Positions 1 to 5,702 of a DNA stretch of 15,306 nt are shown here, piece after piece. Origin of the DNA: CAZCBD01 sp964496755 (GTDB lineage Bacteria; Bacteroidota; Ignavibacteria; Ignavibacteriales; Melioribacteraceae); NCBI GenBank assembly GCA_964496755.1, contig CAZCBD010000048.1, positions 1 to 15,306 on the forward strand. Reading direction: 5' to 3'. The position numbers were made by a program, and so were the translations under genes. Positions within the stretch are counted from its first letter, which is position 1. Each line of letters starts with the position of its first letter. The notes below the pieces were generated by a model. The model had not been told where the DNA came from. It saw only the letters and a list, made by a program, of their open reading frames with translations, and searched no databases.

Positions 1-794
1 AACGGCTTGGCCGCTGTATCTGCCAATCGCTTGGTTACTCCGGATTCTTTTAATAAATTACCAAAGAACAACATACCCAATAACGGTAAACCTCCCGGCG
101 AAATAAATGTAGTTAAAAGTAAACCTACAATAGGAAATACAATTTTTTCGGTTTTTGAAACCGCTCTTGCAGGTTTCATTCGCATTAAACGTTCCTTTTT
201 TGAGGTAAGTAGATTTATAATTGGTGGTTGAATAACCGGTACAAGAGCCATATAAGAATAAGCTGCAATAGCAATTGCGCCAATTAAATGGGGGGCTAAT
301 TTTGAAGATAAGAAAATAGCTGTAGGGCCGTCTGCTCCACCAATAATACCAATAGCAGCTGCTTCGTTTATATTAAATCCGAATGCAAGCGAAGCCATAA
401 AAGTAACAAATATACCCACCTGAGCAGCTGCTCCAAGTAACATTAGCTTGGGGTTTGAAAGCAGAGCGGAAAAGTCCGTCATAGCTCCAATTCCCAAAAA
501 AATTAGTGGTGGATAAATGCCTTTTAGTACACCATAATATAAATAGTTTAGAACACTACCTTGTTCATATATACCTAATTGTAGATTTGCTCCTAAAAGA
601 AAAGGAATATTACCAATTAAAATTCCAAATCCAATTGGAACTAATAACAATGGTTCATATTCTTTTGCAATAGCCAAGTAAATAAAGATAAGAGCAACCA
701 ATATCATTATTATGTGGCCAAATTCTAAGTTTGCAAATCCTGTATATTTCCAGAATATTGCAATACTATCCCAAAATTCATTAAATAATTCCAT
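1..794 (-). CDS. oadB: Sodium-translocating decarboxylase beta subunit (OadB/MmdB/GcdB family), 3' end cut off
   Basis: This is the integral membrane subunit that couples decarboxylation of a carboxybiotin intermediate to sodium export across the inner membrane. I read 264 codons from an ATG at 794; the family is usually around 400 residues or more, so the C-terminal part lies outside the window. The translation starts MELFNEFWDSIAIF and is strongly hydrophobic, with repeated membrane segments. The family signature GGADGPTAIF is present, with its aspartate at residue 155; this corresponds to the sodium/carboxybiotin-site Asp known from oxaloacetate decarboxylase. The gene begins 3 nt after the biotin carrier stop, so it is the last visible gene of the mce-mmdA operon. 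The partner alpha subunit is MmdA-like, so methylmalonyl-CoA decarboxylase is the likely complex; oxaloacetate or glutaconyl-CoA decarboxylase is less likely. Confidence 0.93.
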   Translation of the reverse strand, partial: MELFNEFWDSIAIFWKYTGFANLEFGHIIMILVALIFIYLAIAKEYEPLLLVPIGFGILIGNIPFLLGANLQLGIYEQGSVLNYLYYGVLKGIYPPLIFLGIGAMTDFSALLSNPKLMLLGAAAQVGIFVTFMASLAFGFNINEAAAIGIIGGADGPTAIFLSSKLAPHLIGAIAIAAYSYMALVPVIQPPIINLLTSKKERLMRMKPARAVSKTEKIVFPIVGLLLTTFISPGGLPLLGMLFFGNLLKESGVTKRLADTAAKP

Positions 795-797
795 TAA

Positions 798-1235
798 TTA
801 ACTCCCGATTTCAACTAAGATATCACCTTCAAGAACCGAGTCGCCTTGACTAACTTTTATTGCGGTTATTTTTCCGGCTCTGTCGGCATTAATATTATTC
901 TCCATTTTCATAGCTTCCATTACTAAAAGTAAATCGCCGCTTTTAACTTCATCGCCAACGCGAGCATTTACAGATAAAATTGTTCCGGGTAATGGTGCTT
1001 TAATATGTCCCGTTCCTTTGGCAGAAGATGGGTTTGCGGTTTTAGCAGTATCTGCACCGCCGGAATGAACAACAGCGCGTCTTACTAGTTTAGGAGTTTT
1101 AGGAGTTTTAATTTCCTTATCAATTTCAACTTTATATTTTGAACCGTTTACTTCAACTTCTGCTATATTATCTTCGATGTTCAATAGTTCAACATCGTAT
1201 TTATTACCTTGTATTGTAAATTTGAACTTTTTCAT
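798..1235 (-). CDS. Biotin carboxyl carrier subunit of the methylmalonyl-CoA decarboxylase
   Basis: This 145-residue protein carries the biotin that shuttles CO2 from the carboxyltransferase (MmdA) to the membrane beta subunit. The C-terminal lipoyl/biotinyl domain (about residues 76-144) contains the biotinylation motif EAMKME with the acceptor lysine at residue 110. It lies about 35 residues from the C-terminus, the usual distance. The N-terminal half (1-50) resembles the small beta-rich segment of OadA/PycB C-termini, followed by a Pro/Ala/Lys/Thr-containing linker at about 43-75. Its start overlaps the end of the OadG-like gene by 4 nt (ATGA), which suggests translational coupling. Nothing is broken: length and motif fit free-standing carriers of sodium-pump decarboxylases. 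A general acetyl-CoA carboxylase BCCP is less likely because of the operon. Confidence 0.93.
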   Translation of the reverse strand: MKKFKFTIQGNKYDVELLNIEDNIAEVEVNGSKYKVEIDKEIKTPKTPKLVRRAVVHSGGADTAKTANPSSAKGTGHIKAPLPGTILSVNARVGDEVKSGDLLLVMEAMKMENNINADRAGKITAIKVSQGDSVLEGDILVEIGS

Positions 1236-1702
1236 TGTTTTTCCACTGATTTTGTTATTTTATTCGGGTATTGTCTTAAACCATAGATCTTTGAGCTCCA
1301 TGGTGAATAAGTTCTTTGTACTTTTTGAATTGTCAAGACTGTATTTTCAAAATCATGAACTTCGGCAAAATGTAAGTGTAATGCGGTTGCTATTGCAGTT
1401 GCTATTTCTCCCGAAATTTCACTTGATGAATGTACTTCAGTCTTTTCAGTTTTACTTTTTGCTTGAATTAATTTTTTAATATTCAAATTTAGAATTTTAG
1501 TTAAAAAAGCAATTGAGTAAAACAAAATCAATAAAGCAATAAACACAATAACATAGCCAACCAAAGAAATAACAACACCTTGACTACCTATTAGCGATAA
1601 ATCAAAAGTTACATTGTCAAAAGCTTTTGCTTGCTTAGCTACTTCCTTTGTTGCATGGGCTATTGTGTTTAGTGTATCGTTTTGAATTGCTGCGTAAAAC
1701 AT
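1232..1702 (-). CDS. OadG-like gamma subunit of the sodium-pump decarboxylase
   Basis: This is a 156-residue single-span membrane protein. A strong hydrophobic helix occupies about residues 43-69, followed by a charged cytoplasmic tail. OadG-type gamma subunits anchor and assemble the soluble alpha subunit with the membrane beta subunit. The tail ends with an aromatic/basic segment containing YSPWSSKIYGLRQ, which I recall as typical of OadG-family proteins of the Bacteroidota; sequence conservation in this family is otherwise weak. The gene is 12 nt downstream of mmdA and overlaps the biotin carrier start by 4 nt, exactly where a gamma subunit is expected. Assignment rests on topology plus operon position more than on catalytic motifs. 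It is somewhat longer than the classical roughly 80-residue OadG because of the extra N-terminal 40 residues and the long tail. Confidence 0.8.
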   Translation of the reverse strand: MFYAAIQNDTLNTIAHATKEVAKQAKAFDNVTFDLSLIGSQGVVISLVGYVIVFIALLILFYSIAFLTKILNLNIKKLIQAKSKTEKTEVHSSSEISGEIATAIATALHLHFAEVHDFENTVLTIQKVQRTYSPWSSKIYGLRQYPNKITKSVEKQ

Positions 1703-1714
1703 TTTATAGCTCCA

Positions 1715-3274
1715 TTATAATGGTATATTTGAGTGTTTTTTAGGTGGATTTACATCCTTTTTAGTAGCTAACATTTGTAATGCTCTTATTACACGAAAAC
1801 GAGTATTTCTTGGTTCAATTACATCATCTATGTATCCGTGTTTTGCGGCTATATACGGATTAGCAAATTTTTCTTTGTATTCTATTTCTTTTTCAGCTAT
1901 GAATTTTGTTTTTTCTTCTTCAGATTCAAAAGCTTTTAATTCTTTTGCATAAAGCACTTCAATTGCTCCTTTAGGACCCATTACTGCAATTTCCGCTCCC
2001 GGCCAAGCATAATTTATATCTCCGCGCAAATGTTTTGAGCTCATCACATCATATGCTCCACCGTAAGCTTTTCTCAGAATAATTGTAATCTTGGGTACAG
2101 TTGCTTCGCCATAAGCAAATAATAATTTTGCTCCGTGAATAATTATACCGCCATATTCTTGAGTAGTGCCCGGTAAGAATCCGGGTACATCCACTAATGT
2201 AACTAATGGAATATTAAAAGCATCGCAAAATCTTACGAAACGTGCACCTTTTCTTGAAGCATTTATATCCAATACTCCGGCTAAGTAATTAGGCTGATTT
2301 GCTACGATGCCAACCGGATGGCCATTAAATTTAGCAAAGCCTGTTACTAAGTTAGGAGCATAACTTCTTTGTACTTCTAAAAATTCACTGTAATCTACTA
2401 TTGAGTGAATAACATCTTTGATGTCGTATGGTTTATTTGGATTTTCAGGAATGATATCGTTTAATAAATCATCTAATCTATCTATAGGATCGTCGCAATT
2501 ATCTATTGGTGGATCTTCCAAATTATTTTGCGGTAGGTACGAAAGCAATTTTCTAATTAATAAAATGCCTTCTTCTTCATCTTCGGCCACAAAATGTGCA
2601 ACGCCTGATTTTGAAGAATGAATTGATGCTCCGCCTAATTCTTCGGTTGTAACAATTTCACCCGTAACGGTTTTTACAACTTTAGGTCCTGTTACAAACA
2701 TGTAACTTGTGCCTTTGGTCATAATGTTAAAATCGGTTAATGCTGGTGAATAAACTGCTCCACCGGCACATGGACCAAAGATAGCAGAAATCTGAGGAAT
2801 TACGCCGGAAGCCATAATATTTCGCTGAAAAATATCTGCGTATCCTCCTAAAGATTTTACGCCTTCTTGAATTCGGGCACCGCCTGAATCGTTTATACCA
2901 ATAATTGGTGCTCCAACTTTCATTGCTTTATCCATTACTTTACAAATTTTTTCCGCAAACATTTCTGAAAGTGATCCGCCAAATACTGTGAAATCTTGCG
3001 AAAAAATGTAAACTAATCGGCCATCAATTGTACCGTAACCGGTTACAACTCCATCAGACAAATAGGTTTGATCTTGCAAACCGAAATCAATACATCTATG
3101 AGATACAAACATATCGAATTCTTCAAAGCTACCTTCGTCTAATAGCATTTCGATTCTTTCTCGAGCAGTGAATTTTCCCTTTTTGTGTTGGGACTCGATT
3201 CTTTTTTCTCCACCACCCAAACGCGCTTTGTCGCGCATATCCATTAATTCTTGAATAGTTTTATTTATTGCCAT
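1715..3274 (-). CDS. mmdA: Methylmalonyl-CoA decarboxylase alpha subunit / acyl-CoA carboxylase carboxyltransferase (MmdA/PccB family)
   Basis: This 519-residue carboxyltransferase moves the carboxyl group between (S)-methylmalonyl-CoA and biotin on the carrier protein. Both crotonase-fold halves are visible. The N-terminal acyl-CoA half has INDSGGARIQEG (about 127-138) and GPCAGGAVYSPALTDF (167-182), which form the CoA site and oxyanion hole. The C-terminal biotin half has VDVPGFLPGTTQEYGGII and RKAYGGAYDVMSSKHLRGD (around 355-420). The length is normal for the family. Sequence alone does not separate propionyl-CoA carboxylase beta from methylmalonyl-CoA decarboxylase alpha. The downstream OadG-like, biotin carrier and OadB genes argue for the sodium-pumping decarboxylase, though the complex could run in either direction in propionate metabolism. 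The gene follows mce by 56 nt and has a GGGAGA ribosome site just before its ATG. Confidence 0.93.
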   Translation of the reverse strand: MAINKTIQELMDMRDKARLGGGEKRIESQHKKGKFTARERIEMLLDEGSFEEFDMFVSHRCIDFGLQDQTYLSDGVVTGYGTIDGRLVYIFSQDFTVFGGSLSEMFAEKICKVMDKAMKVGAPIIGINDSGGARIQEGVKSLGGYADIFQRNIMASGVIPQISAIFGPCAGGAVYSPALTDFNIMTKGTSYMFVTGPKVVKTVTGEIVTTEELGGASIHSSKSGVAHFVAEDEEEGILLIRKLLSYLPQNNLEDPPIDNCDDPIDRLDDLLNDIIPENPNKPYDIKDVIHSIVDYSEFLEVQRSYAPNLVTGFAKFNGHPVGIVANQPNYLAGVLDINASRKGARFVRFCDAFNIPLVTLVDVPGFLPGTTQEYGGIIIHGAKLLFAYGEATVPKITIILRKAYGGAYDVMSSKHLRGDINYAWPGAEIAVMGPKGAIEVLYAKELKAFESEEEKTKFIAEKEIEYKEKFANPYIAAKHGYIDDVIEPRNTRFRVIRALQMLATKKDVNPPKKHSNIPL

Positions 3275-3330
3275 TTTCTCTCCCTAACGAGAACTAATTT
3301 ATTATAAAATGTTATTTAATTGTTTTACGT

Positions 3331-3735
3331 TTATTTGTTTCCACAAATTTCTGTTAATACACTTCCTGTTGATTTTGGATGAAGGAAGCCTATTTTTAAA
3401 CCTTCGGCTCCGTCTCTAGGATTTTCATCTATTAATCGTATACCTTTTTCTGCTGCTTCATCTAAAGATTTTTTTACATCAGGTGTCGCAAAAGCAATGT
3501 GATGAACACCTTCGCCTTTTTTTTCAATGAATTTTGCAATTGGGCTTGTTTCGTCTGTGGCTTCAAGCAATTCGAGTTTTGTTTGACCTATTTTGAAGAA
3601 GGCTGTCTTTACCTTTTGGTCGGCAACTTCTTCTACAGAGTAACATTTCAGGCCAAGAATATCTTCATAGTATTTCTTCGCTTCATCTATGCTTTTTACA
3701 GCTATTCCTATATGTTCAATGTGTGTTAAATCCAT
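3331..3735 (-). CDS. mce: Methylmalonyl-CoA epimerase
   Basis: This 134-residue VOC (glyoxalase/bleomycin-resistance fold) enzyme interconverts (R)- and (S)-methylmalonyl-CoA. It supplies the S-epimer to the MmdA complex encoded immediately downstream, while the mutase uses the R-epimer. It starts MDLTHIEHIGIAV, the standard epimerase opening, with metal ligand His8. The second half has GEGVHHIAFATPD around residues 75-86 with a further His ligand (78/79), and LTEICG near the end supplies Glu129. The length is normal. The start at 3735 is supported by GGAGAG upstream at a suitable distance. It is the first clear gene of the operon mce-mmdA-oadG-like-biotin carrier-oadB. The gene order and partners make epimerase much more likely than another VOC enzyme. 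Confidence 0.95.
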   Translation of the reverse strand: MDLTHIEHIGIAVKSIDEAKKYYEDILGLKCYSVEEVADQKVKTAFFKIGQTKLELLEATDETSPIAKFIEKKGEGVHHIAFATPDVKKSLDEAAEKGIRLIDENPRDGAEGLKIGFLHPKSTGSVLTEICGNK

Positions 3736-3935
3736 TCTTCTCTCCGTTGTTTATTTATATTTATTCGACTAAAATTTAATCTTAGTTTATTAGTGCACCA
3801 TAAAAATGACGCTTCTATTGGGTTTTCTTTAGGAGTGCTAAAAAGTGAAATTAATAAGATTTGACTGTTTTTGATAATAATTTTAAGTTTTTCACGACCC
3901 TCCAAGGGGTCAACCAACTCTGGTTCTGTTTCCAT
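3726..3935 (-). CDS. Doubtful small ORF in the mce leader
   Basis: A 69-codon ORF (start METEPELVDPLEG) occupies most of the leader between the putative promoter at 3954-3983 and mce, and overlaps the mce start by 10 nt in another frame. Its first 50 codons look moderately protein-like. Its last third reads through the mce ribosome site and is basic and low in complexity, which argues against it being a true protein end. There is no clear Shine-Dalgarno sequence, although some genes here lack one. I recognise no family. It could be a translated leader, a small unknown protein or chance; I favour chance or a leader role. Confidence 0.22.
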   Translation of the reverse strand: METEPELVDPLEGREKLKIIIKNSQILLISLFSTPKENPIEASFLWCTNKLRLNFSRININKQRREEWI

Positions 3936-3953
3936 TTTTTAACTTATTGGTTA

Positions 3954-3983
3954 ATTATAAATAAACCTTATTTTTACCTACAA
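3954..3983 (-). promoter_or_regulatory. Putative sigma-70 promoter of the mce-mmdA-oadB operon
   Basis: Read on the minus strand, TTGTAG (3983-3978) is followed after 18 nt by a perfect TATAAT (3959-3954). Initiation would fall near 3947, leaving a leader of about 210 nt before mce. The assignment is by pattern only; the AT-rich background makes chance -10 boxes common. Confidence 0.45.
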
Positions 3984-4059
3984 AATTTAAGTAAATAATT
4001 CTTTATATCCACAAAAAAAATTAAAAATGTTTTCAATTGAAAATAATTTTAAAAATTAC

Positions 4060-4088
4060 TTGACAAATATTTCTAAACCACTTAAATT
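4060..4088 (+). promoter_or_regulatory. Promoter of tRNA-Asn
   Basis: A perfect -35 box TTGACA (4060-4065) is followed after exactly 17 nt by TAAATT (4083-4088). This places initiation about 15 nt upstream of the tRNA 5' end at 4111. The consensus -35 box, ideal spacing and position in front of a stable RNA gene make this the best promoter in the window. Confidence 0.75.
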
Positions 4089-4110
4089 TGAAATCTAAAT
4101 TTTAATTGAT

Positions 4111-4182
4111 TCCACGGTAGCTCAATGGTAGAGCATGCGGCTGTTAACCGCAGGGTTGTAAGTTCGAGTCTTACCCGTGGAG
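4111..4182 (+). tRNA. tRNA-Asn (anticodon GTT)
   Basis: A full cloverleaf can be drawn. The acceptor stem is TCCACGG/CCGTGGA (4111-4117 with 4175-4181), the D stem GCTC/GAGC (4120-4123 with 4131-4134), and the anticodon stem TGCGG/CCGCA around loop CTGTTAA with anticodon GTT at 4143-4145. The T stem is GTAAG/CTTAC around TTCGAGT (4158-4174). The discriminator is G4182, and the CCA end is not encoded (CAA follows), so it must be added enzymatically. The tRNA has its own promoter upstream and a hairpin terminator directly downstream, so it is a single-gene unit. Confidence 0.97.
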
Positions 4183-4183
4183 C

Positions 4184-4211
4184 AAAACCCCAACAGTAGT
4201 TGGGGTTTTTT
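4184..4211 (+). terminator. Rho-independent terminator of tRNA-Asn
   Basis: AAAACCCCAAC (4184-4194), a 4-nt AGTA loop and GTTGGGGTTTT (4199-4209) form a perfect 11-bp hairpin. The run of T at 4206-4211 provides the U tract. It starts two bases after the tRNA discriminator. Confidence 0.9.
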
Positions 4212-4237
4212 GTATCAAATAAGTTTTAGGTATAAAG

Positions 4238-4528
4238 ATGAGCAATAAGGGAGTAGGTAATCAGAAAGGATATGTAGTATATGTTTTGTATTCGGATAGG
4301 TACAATAAAATATATGTGGGTCAAACTGAAGATTTGTGCAGAAGAATAATTGAGCATAATGAAGGTATTTTGTCGAAGTACACAAAAAGGTATAAGCCGT
4401 GGCGGGTGATTTATACGGAAGAGCATGAAAGCAGAAGTGAGGCGTTGAAAAGAGAGAAGCAGTTAAAAAGTAGCAGAGGACGAGCATTTATTTGGGAGAG
4501 GATAAAGGGTGAGCAAAGTAACACTTAA
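4238..4528 (+). CDS. Small GIY-YIG nuclease-family protein
   Basis: This 96-residue protein consists of a single GIY-YIG catalytic domain of the UPF0213/YhbQ-like type. The first motif is YVVYVLYS (12-19), the variant usual in this subfamily. KIYVGQTEDLCRRIIEHN (24-41) contains the YVG motif, the arginine pair and the histidine/asparagine of the active face. SRSEALKREKQLK (65-77) holds the conserved catalytic-type glutamate at 69 and the basic helix. About 11 residues (MSNKGVGNQKG) precede the domain, so the ATG may be slightly upstream of the ancestral start; the Shine-Dalgarno signal is weak. The gene stands alone between the tRNA terminator and a bidirectional terminator. The in vivo role of these small members is poorly known; structure-specific DNA cleavage or repair is proposed for relatives. 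Confidence 0.88.
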   Translation: MSNKGVGNQKGYVVYVLYSDRYNKIYVGQTEDLCRRIIEHNEGILSKYTKRYKPWRVIYTEEHESRSEALKREKQLKSSRGRAFIWERIKGEQSNT

Positions 4529-4566
4529 AAAATATTAAAGTAGGTTTTTAAGTCTGAAAGGATTAA

Positions 4567-4600
4567 AAAAAGCTGTTCCAAAATTTTGAAACAGCTTTTT
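4567..4600. terminator. Bidirectional terminator between convergent genes
   Basis: AAAAAGCTGTT (4567-4577) pairs perfectly with AACAGCTTTTT (4590-4600). After one mismatch the inner CAAAA/TTTTG part can extend the stem. A-rich and T-rich flanks on both sides allow it to end the GIY-YIG gene (plus strand) and the cysteine-rich peptide gene (minus strand). Confidence 0.8.
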
Positions 4601-4611
4601 AAAATTTACTC

Positions 4612-4971
4612 TTATAGAGGAATTATAGTTGTTTTGCAATGATGAGGAATAACCGATGGACATTCGATTGGATTTTCGGTTGGACAAATGTTGCAAGATT
4701 CTCCGCAAGTAGCATTACAAGTGTTGTAACAAGTTCCGTTGCAAGATTCTTCACAAGTGGCATTGCAAGTGTTGTAACAAGTTCCATTGCAACTTACTAG
4801 TGCGGTCAGGTTGCATTCAATTGGAGGATAAGTTACATCGCTATCGCAAACAGGCGGGTTGCAATGCGAAATGTTATTTCCTCTTACGGTTCCTTTGCTG
4901 TTTTTTTCTAATTTTGATGTGCTAAACGAAACTACTTTTAATTCTTCAAGATTAAGTGTTAATTTTTTCAT
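4612..4971 (-). CDS. Cysteine-rich RiPP-like precursor peptide with C-x3 tetrad repeats
   Basis: This gene encodes 119 residues with two clear parts. The leader, MKKLTLNLEELKVVSF followed by KGTVRGN (26-32), resembles leaders of Bacteroidota natural-product precursors such as the pinensin-type lanthipeptides ('LxLxxLxVxSF...RGTVxGN', from memory). The core has 15 cysteines (37, 42, 53, 61, 65, 69, 73, 77, 81, 85, 89, 93, 96, 104, 112). Nine of these, 61 to 93, are spaced exactly every four residues in two 16-residue units CNGTCYNTCNATC[EG]ES. All nine of these cysteines follow a Thr or Ser, which would suit dehydration plus thioether formation; multiple disulfides or metal binding are alternatives. 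AGGAG (4982-4978) lies 6 nt before the ATG. No LanB/LanC/LanM, radical-SAM enzyme or exporter is in the window, so it is an orphan precursor here. The function is inferred, not shown. Confidence 0.72.
   Translation of the reverse strand: MKKLTLNLEELKVVSFSTSKLEKNSKGTVRGNNISHCNPPVCDSDVTYPPIECNLTALVSCNGTCYNTCNATCEESCNGTCYNTCNATCGESCNICPTENPIECPSVIPHHCKTTIIPL
4696..4791. repeat. Two 48-bp tandem units inside the cysteine-rich peptide gene
   Basis: Positions 4744-4791 and 4696-4743 are adjacent 48-bp units differing at 5 positions. In the minus-strand reading frame four differences are silent (AAT/AAC, two TGC/TGT swaps, GCC/GCT). One changes Glu74 to Gly at the matching residue 90. Mostly silent divergence points to selection on the repeated peptide. 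Confidence 0.92.
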
Positions 4972-5048
4972 GAGTAACTCCTATTAAATTAAAAAAACAT
5001 GTAACTGCCCATTCCCACGCACATTTTTTTTTGTTATTTATTAGGAAG

Positions 5049-5215
5049 TTTTGTCGGTTGCGTGTGCAAAGTTTTTGCATCTTGGAACAAAGATCCCCTG
5101 TCTTAGAATTTAGACTAACACGCCATGAGAAAATTAATTTGTTGGTGGCACGTGCAAAAAAAGCATTTTAACCCAAAGAGATTACGTCTTAAAATTAGAC
5201 CAACGTGCATAATTA
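5049..5215. repeat. Degenerate tandem repeat of about 86-88 bp
   Basis: Two diverged copies can be aligned by eye, starting at 5049 (TTTTGTCGGTTGCGTGTGCA) and about 5137 (ATTTGTTGGTGGCACGTGCA). Each continues to GTCTTAGAATTTAGAC (5100-5115) or GTCTTAAAATTAGAC (5186-5200) and ends in CTAACACGCCAT or CCAACGTGCAT. The offset is 88 bp at the left and 86 bp at the right. The copies are too diverged for a recent duplication. They look like remnants of an intergenic repeat family or a structured RNA, but neither is shown. Confidence 0.5.
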
Positions 5216-5347
5216 AACATAGGGAAATTTATAGAATAAAACAAAAGATTAGTTGTTTATCATGAAATTTTTATAATATTAAGATATTTGCCTAATTGAT
5301 ATAACTTTTAAGCTATTTAACATTAAAAAAAATTTAGGTTATCGCTT

Positions 5348-5370
5348 GACAATTGTTACACTTAATTGTC
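5348..5370. promoter_or_regulatory. Inverted repeat, possible operator
   Basis: GACAATT (5348-5354) and AATTGTC (5364-5370) are perfect 7-bp arms around a 9-nt spacer. The left arm is part of a TTGACA box (5346-5351), but no good -10 box follows at 17-18 nt. It lies 330 nt before the peptidase gene. It may be a protein-binding site or chance in AT-rich DNA. Confidence 0.25.
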
Positions 5371-5418
5371 CTTTTTTAAGGCTTTGATTGATGACGGGTA
5401 AGTAAATTCTTCGGGGAA

Positions 5419-5616
5419 TTAGCTAACAGAGTTATTTAGCCACTCTTCAAATTTTGCTGTATTATTAGTGTTATCAATTAATACCAGCAAATTGCTTAAC
5501 TTAAATATATTGTATAAAAAACTTGCAACTAAAGGAGTATAAATATTGAGTGGGGAATAGTTATAACTAGTATTTCCTGCTCGTTTTTTATGTGGAAGGA
5601 TAATTATTTTCTTAAT
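5419..5616 (-). pseudogene. Protein-like ORF without a start codon, probable gene remnant
   Basis: On the minus strand an open frame of 65 codons runs from just after a TGA (5619-5617) to TAA (5421-5419). Its composition is strikingly protein-like: IKKIIILPHKKRAGNTSY at the start, a hydrophobic middle (PLVASFLYNIFKLSNLLVLI) and an acidic/aromatic end (KFEEWLNNSVS). It has no ATG, GTG or TTG in a sensible place. An ATG overlaps the TGA in the next frame (CATGAATTAAG on the minus strand), so a one-base indel right after the start codon could have broken an intact small gene. Otherwise it is the C-terminal end of a lost gene, or it uses ATT as a start. I do not recognise the family. Confidence 0.45.
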
Positions 5617-5702
5617 TCATGATATTTTTAATATATTAATTTTAATATGCTAGAGCTTTTATAAGTTGTTTCGTATATGTAATAAACAAATCGAGTAGAT
5701 AT

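Larger units (their letters stand above)
4972..5702. other. 731-nt region without an intact recognisable gene
   Basis: Between the start of the cysteine-rich peptide gene (minus) and the M1 peptidase (plus) I see no gene with a normal start. The region holds the peptide's ribosome site at its left edge, a decayed tandem repeat (5049-5215), a 23-nt inverted repeat (5348-5370) and a protein-like minus-strand ORF lacking ATG (5419-5616). The remainder is AT-rich, and I could not define a convincing promoter for the peptidase. Confidence 0.6.

Noticed and set aside
2418..2621. Plus-strand ORF within mmdA
   Set aside because: It is the antisense of a strongly conserved carboxyltransferase gene.
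4215..4487. Minus-strand ORFs opposite the GIY-YIG gene
   Set aside because: They are shadows of a well-supported domain on the plus strand, with composition unlike a folded protein.
5049..5215. Integron attC sites or CRISPR repeats
   Set aside because: The AAC/GTT ends do not fit RYYYAAC and GTTRRRY, there is no integrase, and two diverged 87-bp copies are not a CRISPR array.
5558..5569. 12-bp perfect palindrome TAGTTATAACTA
   Set aside because: It lies inside the protein-like remnant and is easily expected by chance in AT-rich DNA.
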